Of a stretch of DNA of 64,000 nt, positions 1 through 7,273 are shown piece by piece. The position numbers and the translations under genes were made by a program. Source of the stretch: Microbacterium sp. Se63.02b (GTDB lineage Bacteria; Actinomycetota; Actinomycetes; Actinomycetales; Microbacteriaceae); the NCBI RefSeq assembly GCF_014171575.1, contig NZ_CP050453.1, positions 2,976,001 to 3,040,000 of the forward strand, given 5' to 3'. Every line of letters begins with the position of its first letter. Within the stretch, counting starts at the first letter, position 1. A model generated the notes under the pieces. It saw only the letters and a list, made by a program, of their open reading frames with translations. It made no database searches and was not told where the DNA came from.

Positions 1-1
1 C

Positions 2-601
2 ACCGGGTTCGTCGACAAGTCCGACCGCCGCTGGACGATCGGCGCGTACGCCGAAATGGCAGGCCGCACCGCAACCGCCCGCGCATGGAACGACGCCGGT
101 GTGTGGCGGATGCAGCAGGCGGGCCAAAACCTTGTCACCGTGCAGGGCGGGTACGACGCGTGCCGGGCGTGCGCGCCGTGGATCGGGAAGATCCTCTCCA
201 CCGACGGCAGCACCGGCACGATCGTCCTCCCCCACGCGACGCAGGACCGCGAGGTCACGATCACGATCCACGGCACCGTCGAGGAAGCACGCGCCGCCGG
301 GTGGGGTCACCCCAACTGTCGCGACCGTCTCACCGTCTACCTCCCCGGGCTGTCCGTCCCTCAGGCCGACTTCGAGTACAACGAGGCGGCCGAGAAGGAA
401 CGAGCACGGCACCGGGAGCTCGAGCGCGAGGTGCGCGCTGCGAAGCGCCGCGAAGCGACAGCGATGGACGACATCGAGCGCCGGAAGGCCGCCCGCGATG
501 TCACCGACGCTCAGGCCGAGCTACGCGAGTTCGCACGTAGGACCGGCCGGAAGCGCCAGTCCTACCGCGAACAGCTGCACTTCGCCGACGGGCGCTCATA
601 G
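2..601 (+). CDS. Phage minor capsid protein (Phage_min_cap2 family), 5' partial
   Basis: The reading frame is open from the window edge, so the start is missing; residues before the first internal Met at 56 (GFVDKSDRRWTIGAYAEM) continue the same protein. The pattern of a 'YAEMAGRTAT' segment, then 'YDACRACAPWIGKIL' with a CxxC pair, then 'HPNCRDRL', is typical of the C-terminal half of phage minor capsid protein 2, a MuF-like protein bound near the portal. The last third is charged and helical, probably coiled coil. It lies upstream of scaffold and capsid genes, as expected. The family is a confident call; the exact role in head assembly is inferred. Confidence 0.8.
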   Translation, partial: TGFVDKSDRRWTIGAYAEMAGRTATARAWNDAGVWRMQQAGQNLVTVQGGYDACRACAPWIGKILSTDGSTGTIVLPHATQDREVTITIHGTVEEARAAGWGHPNCRDRLTVYLPGLSVPQADFEYNEAAEKERARHRELEREVRAAKRREATAMDDIERRKAARDVTDAQAELREFARRTGRKRQSYREQLHFADGRS

Positions 602-711
602 ACCATCCCGGCAGGGGTCAACGCGGCATCGGTTCCATGTGCTGCTCCCCGCGAAGGCTGCTCATCACTGCGTCCACCTTTCGGCGCTAGGCAGACCTGC
701 CCCCGCCGGGA

Positions 712-1134
712 TCATCTCGAGAAGAACAGCGTCAGGAACACCGACGCAATGTTGGAAGCCACGATCGACACGATTGCCCAGATGATCGTCGTCTTCTTGC
801 TGTCTCGCTGTCGGCCCTCTGCGCCCTCATCGAGGATCGCCGCGACCGCTTTCGCTTGTCCTTCTGTCAAGCTCGCGAGCTCTTGGTTTTTCGCGGCAGT
901 CGCGGCCGCCGTCTCGGCGATGACTGTCTGAGCCTCCGCCTCAGCAGTTACGTCGGCGGCCATATCGCGCAGGTCTGCTGCCGCGCGCCGAAGTTGATCC
1001 AGCTTCTGATCGAGAGTGACCGGCTGCACCGTCGACGGATGCGTCCCGCCGCGCGCTCCGCTGACGAACGCAAACACCGCTACTGCCGCCGAAACCGCGC
1101 CCGCGGCTAGCGCGGCCCACCCCGAATAATCCAC
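712..1134 (-). CDS. Reverse-strand membrane protein with coiled coil (phage accessory gene)
   Basis: This 140-residue protein starts at a GTG and lies opposite to every neighbouring head gene. It has an N-terminal hydrophobic helix (about residues 5-27), a long Ala-, Glu- and Gln-rich coiled-coil stretch (about 40-105), and a second hydrophobic helix (about 117-138) ending in 'TLFFSR'. No enzyme motif is visible. Placement between minor capsid and scaffold genes, with its own strand, marks it as an inserted accessory gene that could be expressed in the lysogen. A membrane role such as superinfection exclusion is possible but only inferred. Confidence 0.6.
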   Translation of the reverse strand: MDYSGWAALAAGAVSAAVAVFAFVSGARGGTHPSTVQPVTLDQKLDQLRRAAADLRDMAADVTAEAEAQTVIAETAAATAAKNQELASLTEGQAKAVAAILDEGAEGRQRDSKKTTIIWAIVSIVASNIASVFLTLFFSR

Positions 1135-1257
1135 GAGTTCAACCTAGTGGAGCGCTCGCCCTCATGCCCCGTGCCGTCGTTGGCCCTGCACAGCGACGGC
1201 ACGGTCTTTCTCCTCACGCGCAGGGCGTCGAGGTCACCGATGAGCAGGAGGCTCACC

Positions 1258-1947
1258 ATGGCAACACCCACGAAGTACCGCCACCCGGTCGCGATCAACC
1301 GCGACGGCATGGCGCAGATCGGCCCGACGCAGTTCGAGCTGCGCGGCATCCGCTTCGCCGACGACCCCGCTGGCGCACCGCCCGCCGCAGCGCCCGCGTC
1401 CCCGGTCGCACCGGCACCCGCAGCACCCGCCCCCGCCCCCGCGGCCCCCGCCGCCCCCGCCGTGTCTGCACCTGCCCCGGCGGCTCCCGCAGCGCCAGCG
1501 CCCGCTCCCGCACCTGTGGCCCCGGTTCAGTACCGCGGAGATCCCGACGAGTACGTGCGCGAGCTGCGAGGCGAGGCGCGCACGCACCGCGAGGCGAAGG
1601 AAGCGGCAGAGACACTGGCCGCCGAGCGCGCGCAGGAGAACACCACCCTCGCCGCGGAGCGCGATCAGCTTCGCCGTGAGAACACGGTCATCCTCCGCGC
1701 CGGCGAGCTCGGAGCGAAGGCCGCCGCTCTCCTGGACTCGAAGGAGTTCACCACAGCTTTCGCCGCTGTCGACCTCGCGGACCCCGCGGCCGTCGACAAG
1801 GCGATCACCGACGCGCTCGAGAGGAACTCGGCGTTCAAGGCAGGACCGTCCCTCCCCGGCACAAGCGGTGGCGGGCATCAAGGCGGCGCTGCACCCACCA
1901 CCACCCCGACCATCGAAGGCGCCGTGAAAGCGCGCCTCGGTGGCTAG
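1258..1947 (+). CDS. Capsid scaffolding protein
   Basis: The ATG at 1258 is preceded by GCAGGAGG at good spacing, which decides it against the longer open frame from 1147. The 229-residue product begins 'MATPTKYRHPVAIN', has a Pro/Ala-rich stretch at about residues 40-95, then a charged helical coiled-coil region, and ends with a short basic tail. This layout and its position directly before the major capsid gene fit a phage scaffold protein, which guides capsid assembly and then leaves the head. No protease motif is visible, so scaffold removal would need another factor. Sequence alone does not exclude a capsid-assembly role of another kind. Confidence 0.75.
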   Translation: MATPTKYRHPVAINRDGMAQIGPTQFELRGIRFADDPAGAPPAAAPASPVAPAPAAPAPAPAAPAAPAVSAPAPAAPAAPAPAPAPVAPVQYRGDPDEYVRELRGEARTHREAKEAAETLAAERAQENTTLAAERDQLRRENTVILRAGELGAKAAALLDSKEFTTAFAAVDLADPAAVDKAITDALERNSAFKAGPSLPGTSGGGHQGGAAPTTTPTIEGAVKARLGG

Positions 1948-1969
1948 CTCCCCGGAAGGGAGATGAATC

Positions 1970-2971
1970 ATGCCCGTCACCCTCAATGAGGCGAAGAGCA
2001 ACGCTGTCGAAGACCTCGACGTCGCGGTGATCGACGAGTTCCGCAAGGAGTCCGCGATCCTCGACGAACTGATCTTCGACGACGCGGTGAACCCCGTCGG
2101 CGGAGGCGCAACGCTGGACTACGGCTACCGCCGTCTGGCCACGCAGCGCTCCGCAGCGTTCCGCGCCTACAACACCGAGTACACGCCCGAGCACGTCACC
2201 ACCACGAAGGTCAGCGTCACGCTCGCCCCGCTCGGTGGATCGTTCGAGGTCGACCGTGTCCTCGCCAAGATCGGCCCCGCCGCCAGCGGTTCCGTCGCCC
2301 TGAACCTTCGGCAGACCGTGAAGAGCACGGTCACGAAGTTCCAGGACGCCGTGATCAACGGTGACACCGCGGTCGAGGCGAACGGCTTCGACGGTCTCGA
2401 CAAGGCCCTCACCGGCTCGACGACCGAGATCAACGCCGGAGTCGTCACCGACTGGCGCAGCTTCGCCACGGCGGACTCCCAGCACGCCGCGCTCGACGTC
2501 ATCGACGAGTTCCTGTCATCCCTCGACGGCGCGCCGACCGTGATCTTCGGCAACGCGAAGGCACTCGCCAAGATCCGCGCGGCCGCCCGCCGCGCAGACA
2601 TGTACGTCCGTTCCCCGCTCGAGAACCTCGCCGGCCCCAACGGCCGCCCGATCGTTCGCGAGCAGTACGGCGACATCGTCTTCATGGACCCGGGCGCGAA
2701 GGCCGGATCCAACGACCCGATCATCCCGATCGAGACCCGCACCGTCGCGACCGTGTCCACCACGGGCCTGACGGACCTCTACGCGGTCCGCATCGGCATG
2801 GACGGGTTCCACGGCGTCTCGACCGCGGGCGGCCAGCTCGTGCAGACGTGGCTCCCCGATTTCACCACCGCTGGTGCCGTGAAAAAGGGCGAGGTGGAGC
2901 TCGGCCCCGTCGCCGTCGCCCTCAAGTCCACCAAGGCCGCTGCGGTCCTCCGCAACGTCCGAGTCCAGTAA
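1970..2971 (+). CDS. Major capsid protein (HK97-fold type)
   Basis: This 333-residue protein follows the scaffold after 22 bases and has GGAAGGGAG before its ATG. It has an N-terminal helical arm, a central region rich in beta segments ('APLGGSFEVDRVLAKIG'), and a stretch 'FGNAKALAKIRAAARRAD' then 'YGDIVFMDPG' that resembles the axial domain of actinophage capsid subunits. Length and position fit the main shell subunit of a siphovirus head. The HK97 fold is inferred from these patterns; a structure prediction would settle it. Confidence 0.85.
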   Translation: MPVTLNEAKSNAVEDLDVAVIDEFRKESAILDELIFDDAVNPVGGGATLDYGYRRLATQRSAAFRAYNTEYTPEHVTTTKVSVTLAPLGGSFEVDRVLAKIGPAASGSVALNLRQTVKSTVTKFQDAVINGDTAVEANGFDGLDKALTGSTTEINAGVVTDWRSFATADSQHAALDVIDEFLSSLDGAPTVIFGNAKALAKIRAAARRADMYVRSPLENLAGPNGRPIVREQYGDIVFMDPGAKAGSNDPIIPIETRTVATVSTTGLTDLYAVRIGMDGFHGVSTAGGQLVQTWLPDFTTAGAVKKGEVELGPVAVALKSTKAAAVLRNVRVQ

Positions 2972-2984
2972 GGAGATCTGGATC

Positions 2985-3392
2985 ATGGCGAAGAAGACCA
3001 TCAAGACGCCCGTCGAGGGCTTCGACGGGATCGTCGTGGGTGTCGCGTTCAGCAACGGCGTCGGTCACACCGACGACGAGAGCGCGATCTCCTACTTCGA
3101 GCGTCACGGCTACGAGGTCGCCGGCCACGTCGACGAGGACGCAGATCGGGAGTACCCGCTCGGCGACCCGTCCGACAAGTGGACGGTGAAGCAGCTCCTC
3201 GCATACGCGAAGGACCGCGGCATCACCATCGAGTCCGACGTGAAGACGAAGGACCAGATCTGGGCTGCGATCCAGCCCGGCGGCACCCCCTACAAGGGAG
3301 TCACCACCCCCGAGGGAGAGGCGCTCGTCAACGACAGCACCGACCCCAAGGACAAGACCGTCAAGGACCAGGCAGACCTGCCGGTCAAGTGA
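2985..3392 (+). CDS. Small phage structural protein with LEM/HeH-like motif
   Basis: The ATG at 2985 has AAGGAG upstream and lies 13 bases after the capsid gene. The 135-residue product has 'AISYFERHGYEVAG' in the first half and a helix-extended-loop-helix pattern, 'WTVKQLLAYAKDRGI' followed by 'KTKDQIWAAI', around residues 66-97. Such LEM/SAP-like motifs are frequent in small head proteins beside phage capsid genes; the exact role (head decoration or connector) is unknown. The gene at 3528 has the same order of elements, so the two look like diverged copies on either side of the tRNA-like element. Confidence 0.7.
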   Translation: MAKKTIKTPVEGFDGIVVGVAFSNGVGHTDDESAISYFERHGYEVAGHVDEDADREYPLGDPSDKWTVKQLLAYAKDRGITIESDVKTKDQIWAAIQPGGTPYKGVTTPEGEALVNDSTDPKDKTVKDQADLPVK

Positions 3393-3436
3393 CGTCACCG
3401 CTCCCCGCACGGCTCCGGTCGTGCGGGGAGCACCAC

Positions 3437-3495
3437 CGACACGTAGCTCAGCAGGCAGAGCCACGGCGCAGGTTCGAATCCTGCCGTGTCGACCA
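3437..3495 (+). ncRNA. tRNA-like element lacking an anticodon arm
   Basis: A perfect 7-bp acceptor stem is formed by CGACACG (3437-3443) and CGTGTCG (3485-3491). The D arm is GCTC/GAGC (3446-3449 with 3458-3461), and the T arm is GCAGG/CCTGC around the canonical loop TTCGAAT (3468-3484). The discriminator A is followed by an encoded CCA (3493-3495). Between the D and T arms there are only six bases, CACGGC, so the anticodon stem, anticodon and variable loop are absent. It cannot decode a codon. It lies in the gap between two late genes, so it should be transcribed with the late operon. Confidence 0.7.
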
Positions 3496-3527
3496 GCACG
3501 AACACACCACCGGCTGAGGAGGCCATC

Positions 3528-3899
3528 ATGCGCATCAACCACCCCCGCCCCCAGCTCGGCCGTCAGCGCGACCTGGGCGTCGAGTTCATCGACGGCGTCG
3601 CGATCGTCGAGTCGTTGCACCCCGAGCGTGAGCGTGCGCTGCTGCAGCACGGCTACACGATCACCGCGGACCCCGAGATCGAGGCACCCTTCCAGGAGTC
3701 GATCGGCGAGCCCATCGTCGACCTCGAGAAGCTCACCCGCGCCGAGCTACGCGGGATGCTCCCGGAAGATGCGGACGTGCCGGCGAAGGCATCGCACAGC
3801 GAGCTCGTCGATCTCGTTGCCGCGCTGCCCGCGGATCCGATTCCGGGCAGCGTCGACAACGGCGACGGCAGCTTCACCATGCCGGCACTCGAGGGCTGA
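3528..3899 (+). CDS. Small phage structural protein, second LEM/HeH-like copy
   Basis: The ATG at 3528 has a strong GAGGAGG ribosome site, so the in-frame start at 3486, inside the tRNA-like element, is rejected. The 123-residue product contains 'ALLQHGYTITAD' and then 'LEKLTRAELRGMLPED' plus 'SHSELVDLVAALP', a helix-loop-helix pattern like the LEM/SAP fold. The order of elements mirrors the protein at 2985. Position before the head-tail adaptor suggests a head or connector component; no specific function is assigned. Confidence 0.7.
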   Translation: MRINHPRPQLGRQRDLGVEFIDGVAIVESLHPERERALLQHGYTITADPEIEAPFQESIGEPIVDLEKLTRAELRGMLPEDADVPAKASHSELVDLVAALPADPIPGSVDNGDGSFTMPALEG

Positions 3900-3900
3900 C

Positions 3901-4326
3901 ATGCCCCAGCGCGTATACGCCACCCCCACGGACTACACGAAGTATGCCGAGGAGGACTGGGACGGCGACCCCGACGTGCTCGAGAAGCGACTCCGATCGG
4001 CTTCCATCGAGGTCGAGAAGCTGACCCGCCTCGCCCGCTACGACGTGGACGACGACGGGTACCCCACCGACGCCGACGGGACCGAGGCTTTCGCTGAGGC
4101 GACGTGCGCGATCGTCGAGTACTGGTCGCCCGCCGGCACCGACGACCCGCTCGGCGTCGATGCGTCCGCCGGCGCGGTGAAGATACTCTCGGTCTCCCTC
4201 GGCACCACCTCATCGAACAACGACGCCCGCACCGGGCACGACAAGCTCGTCAGCCGCATCGGCGAACGGGCGATCGACATCCTCGCGAACGCGGGCCTCC
4301 TCAGGGCGGCCGTCTACCACTCGTAG
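3901..4326 (+). CDS. Head-to-tail adaptor (connector) protein
   Basis: The ATG at 3901 comes directly after the previous stop. The 141-residue protein begins 'MPQRVYATPTDYTKYAEEDW', then has helical segments 'LEKRLRSASIEVEKLTRLA' and 'AFAEATCAIVEYW'. This all-helical layout, with the second helix followed by a loop and a helix 'ISRIGERAIDIL'-like end, is typical of gp6/gp15-type head-tail connectors in actinophages. Position between the capsid region and the stopper supports the call. Family membership is inferred from pattern and order. Confidence 0.7.
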   Translation: MPQRVYATPTDYTKYAEEDWDGDPDVLEKRLRSASIEVEKLTRLARYDVDDDGYPTDADGTEAFAEATCAIVEYWSPAGTDDPLGVDASAGAVKILSVSLGTTSSNNDARTGHDKLVSRIGERAIDILANAGLLRAAVYHS

Positions 4327-4334
4327 GAGGACTG

Positions 4335-4682
4335 ATGCCTCGGCTGAGGAAGAAGCACCTCCCGCAGCGGGTGACGGTCACCCCGTTCGTGGGTGATGGC
4401 CCCGAGGGCGACATTTGGGGCGACCCGATCCCGAACGTCCCGGCGTACGCGGAGCAGAAGACGTCACTCAAGGTCGACCGCCGTGCGACGTCACCGTCTG
4501 CCGGTCAGGAGATCGTGTCCCGCACGACGGTCGTGCTGCTCCCCGAGCACGACTACCCGCCGCGGACCCGCGTCACCGTCTTCGCGGGCACGCCCCGCGA
4601 GCGCACGTCTGAGGTCATCGACTCCGCCCTTGGCATGTACAACGCCCGCACCCCGAACCACGTCGAGCTGTACCTCGAGTAG
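4335..4682 (+). CDS. Head-to-tail stopper protein
   Basis: GTAGGAGG precedes the ATG at 4335, eight bases after the adaptor gene. The 115-residue protein is mainly beta: 'LPQRVTVTPF', 'SRTTVVLLPEHDYPPRTRVTVF' split by turns, and 'NHVELYLE' at the end. Small beta-barrel proteins in this slot are head-to-tail stoppers (SPP1 gp16-like), which close the connector after DNA packaging. The assignment rests on fold pattern, size and order; direct homology could not be tested here. Confidence 0.65.
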   Translation: MPRLRKKHLPQRVTVTPFVGDGPEGDIWGDPIPNVPAYAEQKTSLKVDRRATSPSAGQEIVSRTTVVLLPEHDYPPRTRVTVFAGTPRERTSEVIDSALGMYNARTPNHVELYLE

Positions 4683-4691
4683 GAGGCCGCC

Positions 4692-5057
4692 ATGGGTGTT
4701 CGCGCAGACGTTTCGATGACGAACAACTTCGGCACCGTCACGGAGCAGATCCTGCAGCGGCTCGTCGCCGGTGAGAACAAGGCCGCCGAGCGCGGCGTCG
4801 CCCTCGCCGTGGACCTATCCCCCATGGATCAGGGCAACCTGCGCGCCGCGCACCACGTCGAGCCGGCCACGAACCCCACCGAGGGCGCGCAGGTCGTCGT
4901 GGACGCCCCCCAGGCGGCCCGTCTGCACGAGCACCCCGAGTATGACTTCTCGACGGACGCGAACCCGAACGCCCAAGGCAAGTGGGTCGAGACGGCGATG
5001 GTCGAGAACAAGAGCGAGCTCGGCGCGATCATCGCCAAGGAGGTCCGCGGTGGCTGA
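4692..5057 (+). CDS. Tail completion / neck protein (HK97 gp10-like)
   Basis: The 121-residue product starts at ATG 4692 after GTAGGAGG. It has an N-terminal helix ('TVTEQILQRLVAGENKAAERG'-type segment, about residues 16-40), then 'DLSPMDQGNLRAAHHVEP', beta segments, and 'ARLHEHPEYDF...GKWVETAM'. The 'P.DTG.LR..H' and 'A..H E...' pattern is typical of HK97 gp10-like neck or tail completion proteins. It overlaps the start of the next small gene by eight bases, as expected in a tight late operon. Confidence 0.7.
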   Translation: MGVRADVSMTNNFGTVTEQILQRLVAGENKAAERGVALAVDLSPMDQGNLRAAHHVEPATNPTEGAQVVVDAPQAARLHEHPEYDFSTDANPNAQGKWVETAMVENKSELGAIIAKEVRGG

Positions 5058-5226
5058 CAGCGGCGTCCCGATGTGGGACCCAGCCGACGACATCGAGTGC
5101 TTCATTCCCATCGACCCCGACCGTATGGGCTCCCCAGAGTGGTTCAACCGCGTGTCCCCTCCCTCGGCGCGCTCTGAGGCGATCTGGGCCGAGACTGCAC
5201 GCCGCATGGGGGTGTCCGATGGCTGA
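5050..5226 (+). CDS. Small phage protein of unknown function
   Basis: This 58-residue frame starts at GTG 5050, overlapping the end of the upstream gene, and itself overlaps the ATG of the next gene at 5219. The product begins 'VADSGVPMWDPADDIECF' and ends 'AIWAETARRMGVSDG'; it is acidic and soluble. The tight coupling on both sides and late-gene-like codon use support a real gene. Small genes in this position occur between neck and tail terminator genes, but no function is recognised. Confidence 0.6.
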   Translation: MADSGVPMWDPADDIECFIPIDPDRMGSPEWFNRVSPPSARSEAIWAETARRMGVSDG

Positions 5227-5629
5227 CGCACCGGAGATCATCCTGAATCGCGCGCTCGCGCAGCTCCTCAACGATCGCGGCCTCGCTGTCTACGCGACCA
5301 CTGGTGTGATTCCGCCTCGCGGCATCCGTCTCGACGGCGTTATGCCGCTCATCGACGAGTTCACCCTCCTCACGCCGCTCCGTCCCATCCCCGACGGCCG
5401 AGCCGACATGACCTACCGGACGCAGATCTACACGCGACGGAAGGGCTCAGTCCTCGTCGCTCGCAACTGGGCCGCGGACCTCCGGGCCGTCCTCGACCAG
5501 AAGGAATACACGCCCGCGGTTCTTGGCATCTCGTGGGCGTGGGAGTTCTCCGGCGACGACCACGAACCCGACTCGCAAGGCCGCTCCGCCGCGGTCTCGA
5601 CCTACTACTTCCGCGGGCGCCGCCCGTAG
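5219..5629 (+). CDS. Tail terminator protein
   Basis: The ATG at 5219 overlaps the previous frame. The 136-residue protein has an N-terminal helix 'ILNRALAQLLNDRGLAVY', then beta strands with 'TYRTQIYTRRKGSVLVARNWAADL' split over a loop, and ends 'AVSTYYFRGRRP'. This alpha/beta layout and the position immediately before the major tail gene fit a siphovirus tail terminator, which caps the tail tube and docks it to the head connector. The call depends mostly on order and fold pattern. Confidence 0.65.
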   Translation: MADAPEIILNRALAQLLNDRGLAVYATTGVIPPRGIRLDGVMPLIDEFTLLTPLRPIPDGRADMTYRTQIYTRRKGSVLVARNWAADLRAVLDQKEYTPAVLGISWAWEFSGDDHEPDSQGRSAAVSTYYFRGRRP

Positions 5630-5673
5630 AGCCGCCGGAGCTCCCGGCACCCACCCACCGAAGGAGACGACCC

Positions 5674-6423
5674 ATGGTCGATCACACCCTCTACGACACG
5701 ACGGTCCCCTCGGCGGGGTCCCTCGCGCTCGCTCACCAGAAGATCCTCCGCATGAAGGTCGCCGGCGTGTTCATCAACGTCGCCGGCGACATCAACAACC
5801 TGGCCGGCAACCCGACACCGATCACCGTGCAGCGCGAGGTGTACGGCACGAAGGGCCGCCAGTCGCAGGACATCATCGGCTACAACTTCGCGCCGTCGTT
5901 CTCCGTCGAGGGCGTCCGCGACCCGCAGACGAAGCAGCTCGTCGCCGCGCAGGCGTGGCTCGTCGACCTGCTCAACGCGGCCTACGCCGAGGGCGAGGAC
6001 AACAAGCGCGAGTTCCAGTGGTTCGACGCGCTCGACCCCCGCCTGCCCGCCTTCGAGGGCAAGTTCTCCGTCGCTGTCGCGGACCTCAACACCGGGTACG
6101 CCGACAAGGGCGGCTGGACATTCACCCTCACGAACGACGGCGTCGTGGAGCGCATCATCTCCCCGATCACCGGCGACGGCGCAGCGATCCTCGAGTCCGC
6201 GTCCCCCGCGGGTCAGGCCCCCGGTGACCTGATCGTCGTCCGCGGCTACAACCTCCTCGGCACCATCTCCGCGACGATCGACGGCATCGAGGTCGACGAG
6301 ATCCGCCCGGTCGACGACAACGCCGTGGTCATCGCGATCCCGGCCGCGGTCGCCGGTTCCGCGCCGATCATCCTCACGACTGCTGCCGGGGCATCCGAGC
6401 CGCTGCCGTACGCCGCGGCCTGA
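5674..6423 (+). CDS. Major tail protein with C-terminal Ig-like (IPT/TIG) domain
   Basis: The ATG at 5674 has GAAGGAGACG upstream; the longer open frame from 5533 overlaps the terminator gene and is rejected. The 249-residue product has a tail-tube-type N-terminal domain (about residues 1-165) with 'GRQSQDIIGYNFAPSFSVEG' and 'GGWTFTLTNDG'. A second domain (about 170-247) reads 'ESASPAGQAPGDLIVVRGYN', 'ATIDGIEVDEIRPVDD' and 'PIILTTAAG', the pattern of IPT/TIG Ig-like folds. Such decorations on tail tubes often bind cell-surface carbohydrate. It is followed by the tail assembly chaperones. Confidence 0.8.
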   Translation: MVDHTLYDTTVPSAGSLALAHQKILRMKVAGVFINVAGDINNLAGNPTPITVQREVYGTKGRQSQDIIGYNFAPSFSVEGVRDPQTKQLVAAQAWLVDLLNAAYAEGEDNKREFQWFDALDPRLPAFEGKFSVAVADLNTGYADKGGWTFTLTNDGVVERIISPITGDGAAILESASPAGQAPGDLIVVRGYNLLGTISATIDGIEVDEIRPVDDNAVVIAIPAAVAGSAPIILTTAAGASEPLPYAAA

Positions 6424-6443
6424 CCACAGGAAGCAGGGTTCCT

Positions 6444-6998
6444 ATGGTCACCGCATCAGAGGTCGGCCGCGACCTGCATCTGACCGTGGAGGGTGTCGCA
6501 CCGTACATCGTGCGGCCCCTCCCCGGTCGGGTCGGCGAGCAGATCACCTCCACCTACCTCCTCGCCGCCGTCGGCCGCGCCACTGCCGAGGAGATGACGG
6601 ACGCGTTCCGTATGGCCCTCGACGGGGCGGTGAAGGATGGCGACCGGTTTGTGCCTCTCCCCGACGGGGAGCAGCACAACTACAACCGCCTGCAGGACGA
6701 GCTCCGCACCGCGGAAGCTGAATCGATCCTCATGCCGGCGTTCCTCTGGCAGACCGTGCTCGGCCTGTCCGGCGTCACCGCGTTCATCGAGGGCGGTGAA
6801 GGCGTCGCCGGTGGGGTAAAAGCCCTGTGGGCGCTGACCGCACGTTTGGGAGCCTCTCCCTCGCGGACATCGCCCAGTTCGGCATTGGACGAGCTGACCC
6901 GGCTACAGGCCGTTTCCCCGAGTACGTCTTCCCCCCAGGGTGGCGTGAAGCCCGGGAGGCAGCCGCGCGACAGGCAGCCGAAGCAGAGCAACGACTGA
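6444..6998 (+). CDS. Tail assembly chaperone, short form (gpG-like)
   Basis: This 184-residue protein starts at ATG 6444, 20 bases after the major tail gene, and lies directly before the tape measure gene, the normal place for tail assembly chaperones. It includes 'GRVGEQITSTYLLAAVGRATAEEM' (split across helices) and 'ESILMPAFLWQTVLG'. After residue 126 the zero frame continues into a Ser/Pro-rich end. A -1 slip near 6815-6821 would join it to the downstream frame and make the longer gpGT-like form. Confidence 0.8.
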   Translation: MVTASEVGRDLHLTVEGVAPYIVRPLPGRVGEQITSTYLLAAVGRATAEEMTDAFRMALDGAVKDGDRFVPLPDGEQHNYNRLQDELRTAEAESILMPAFLWQTVLGLSGVTAFIEGGEGVAGGVKALWALTARLGASPSRTSPSSALDELTRLQAVSPSTSSPQGGVKPGRQPRDRQPKQSND

Positions 6999-7273
6999 CG
7001 GGTGCCACTGCCCGCGACATCTGGACGCACGCGTTTCCGCAGCTGTACGGCGAAGTCGAACTCGACCTCGCGCAGAACCACCTGATCTCCGACCTGGACC
7101 GCGCTCTCGACACGAGGACATGGCATTTCGTTCGCTCTGCCGTGCACCGGCTGATGGACGCCGACGCCTCATGGCTGCGAAGGACGGTGGTTGCGGATGT
7201 TCGACGCCGGAGCGATCGTATTCAGCATCAGGGCAGCGGGAGCCCGAGTCTTCGACCAGGATCTCGCGAGTAA
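6821..7273 (+). CDS. Tail assembly chaperone, frameshift extension (gpGT-like)
   Basis: This frame lies -1 relative to the upstream chaperone and has no good independent start; the GTG at 6827 lacks a ribosome site. The candidate slip is GGTAAAA at 6815-6821, where the AAA codon can re-pair one base back. The product then reads 'SPVGADRTFGSLSLADIAQF' and ends at 7273, giving about 276 residues in all. The '...FPEYVFPPGWREAREAAAR' segment is common in the T part of actinophage chaperones. It overlaps the tape measure start by about 80 bases. Confidence 0.75.
   Translation, partial: SPVGADRTFGSLSLADIAQFGIGRADPATGRFPEYVFPPGWREAREAAARQAAEAEQRLTGATARDIWTHAFPQLYGEVELDLAQNHLISDLDRALDTRTWHFVRSAVHRLMDADASWLRRTVVADVRRRSDRIQHQGSGSPSLRPGSRE

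Noticed and set aside
1370..1520. Tandem DNA repeat of GCACCCGC-type units
   Set aside because: The pattern is explained by the Pro/Ala-rich segment of the scaffold protein and has no constant unit or spacing.
3437..3492. A normal decoding tRNA gene in the late operon
   Set aside because: There is no room for an anticodon arm between the D and T arms, so it cannot decode; it is reported as tRNA-like instead.
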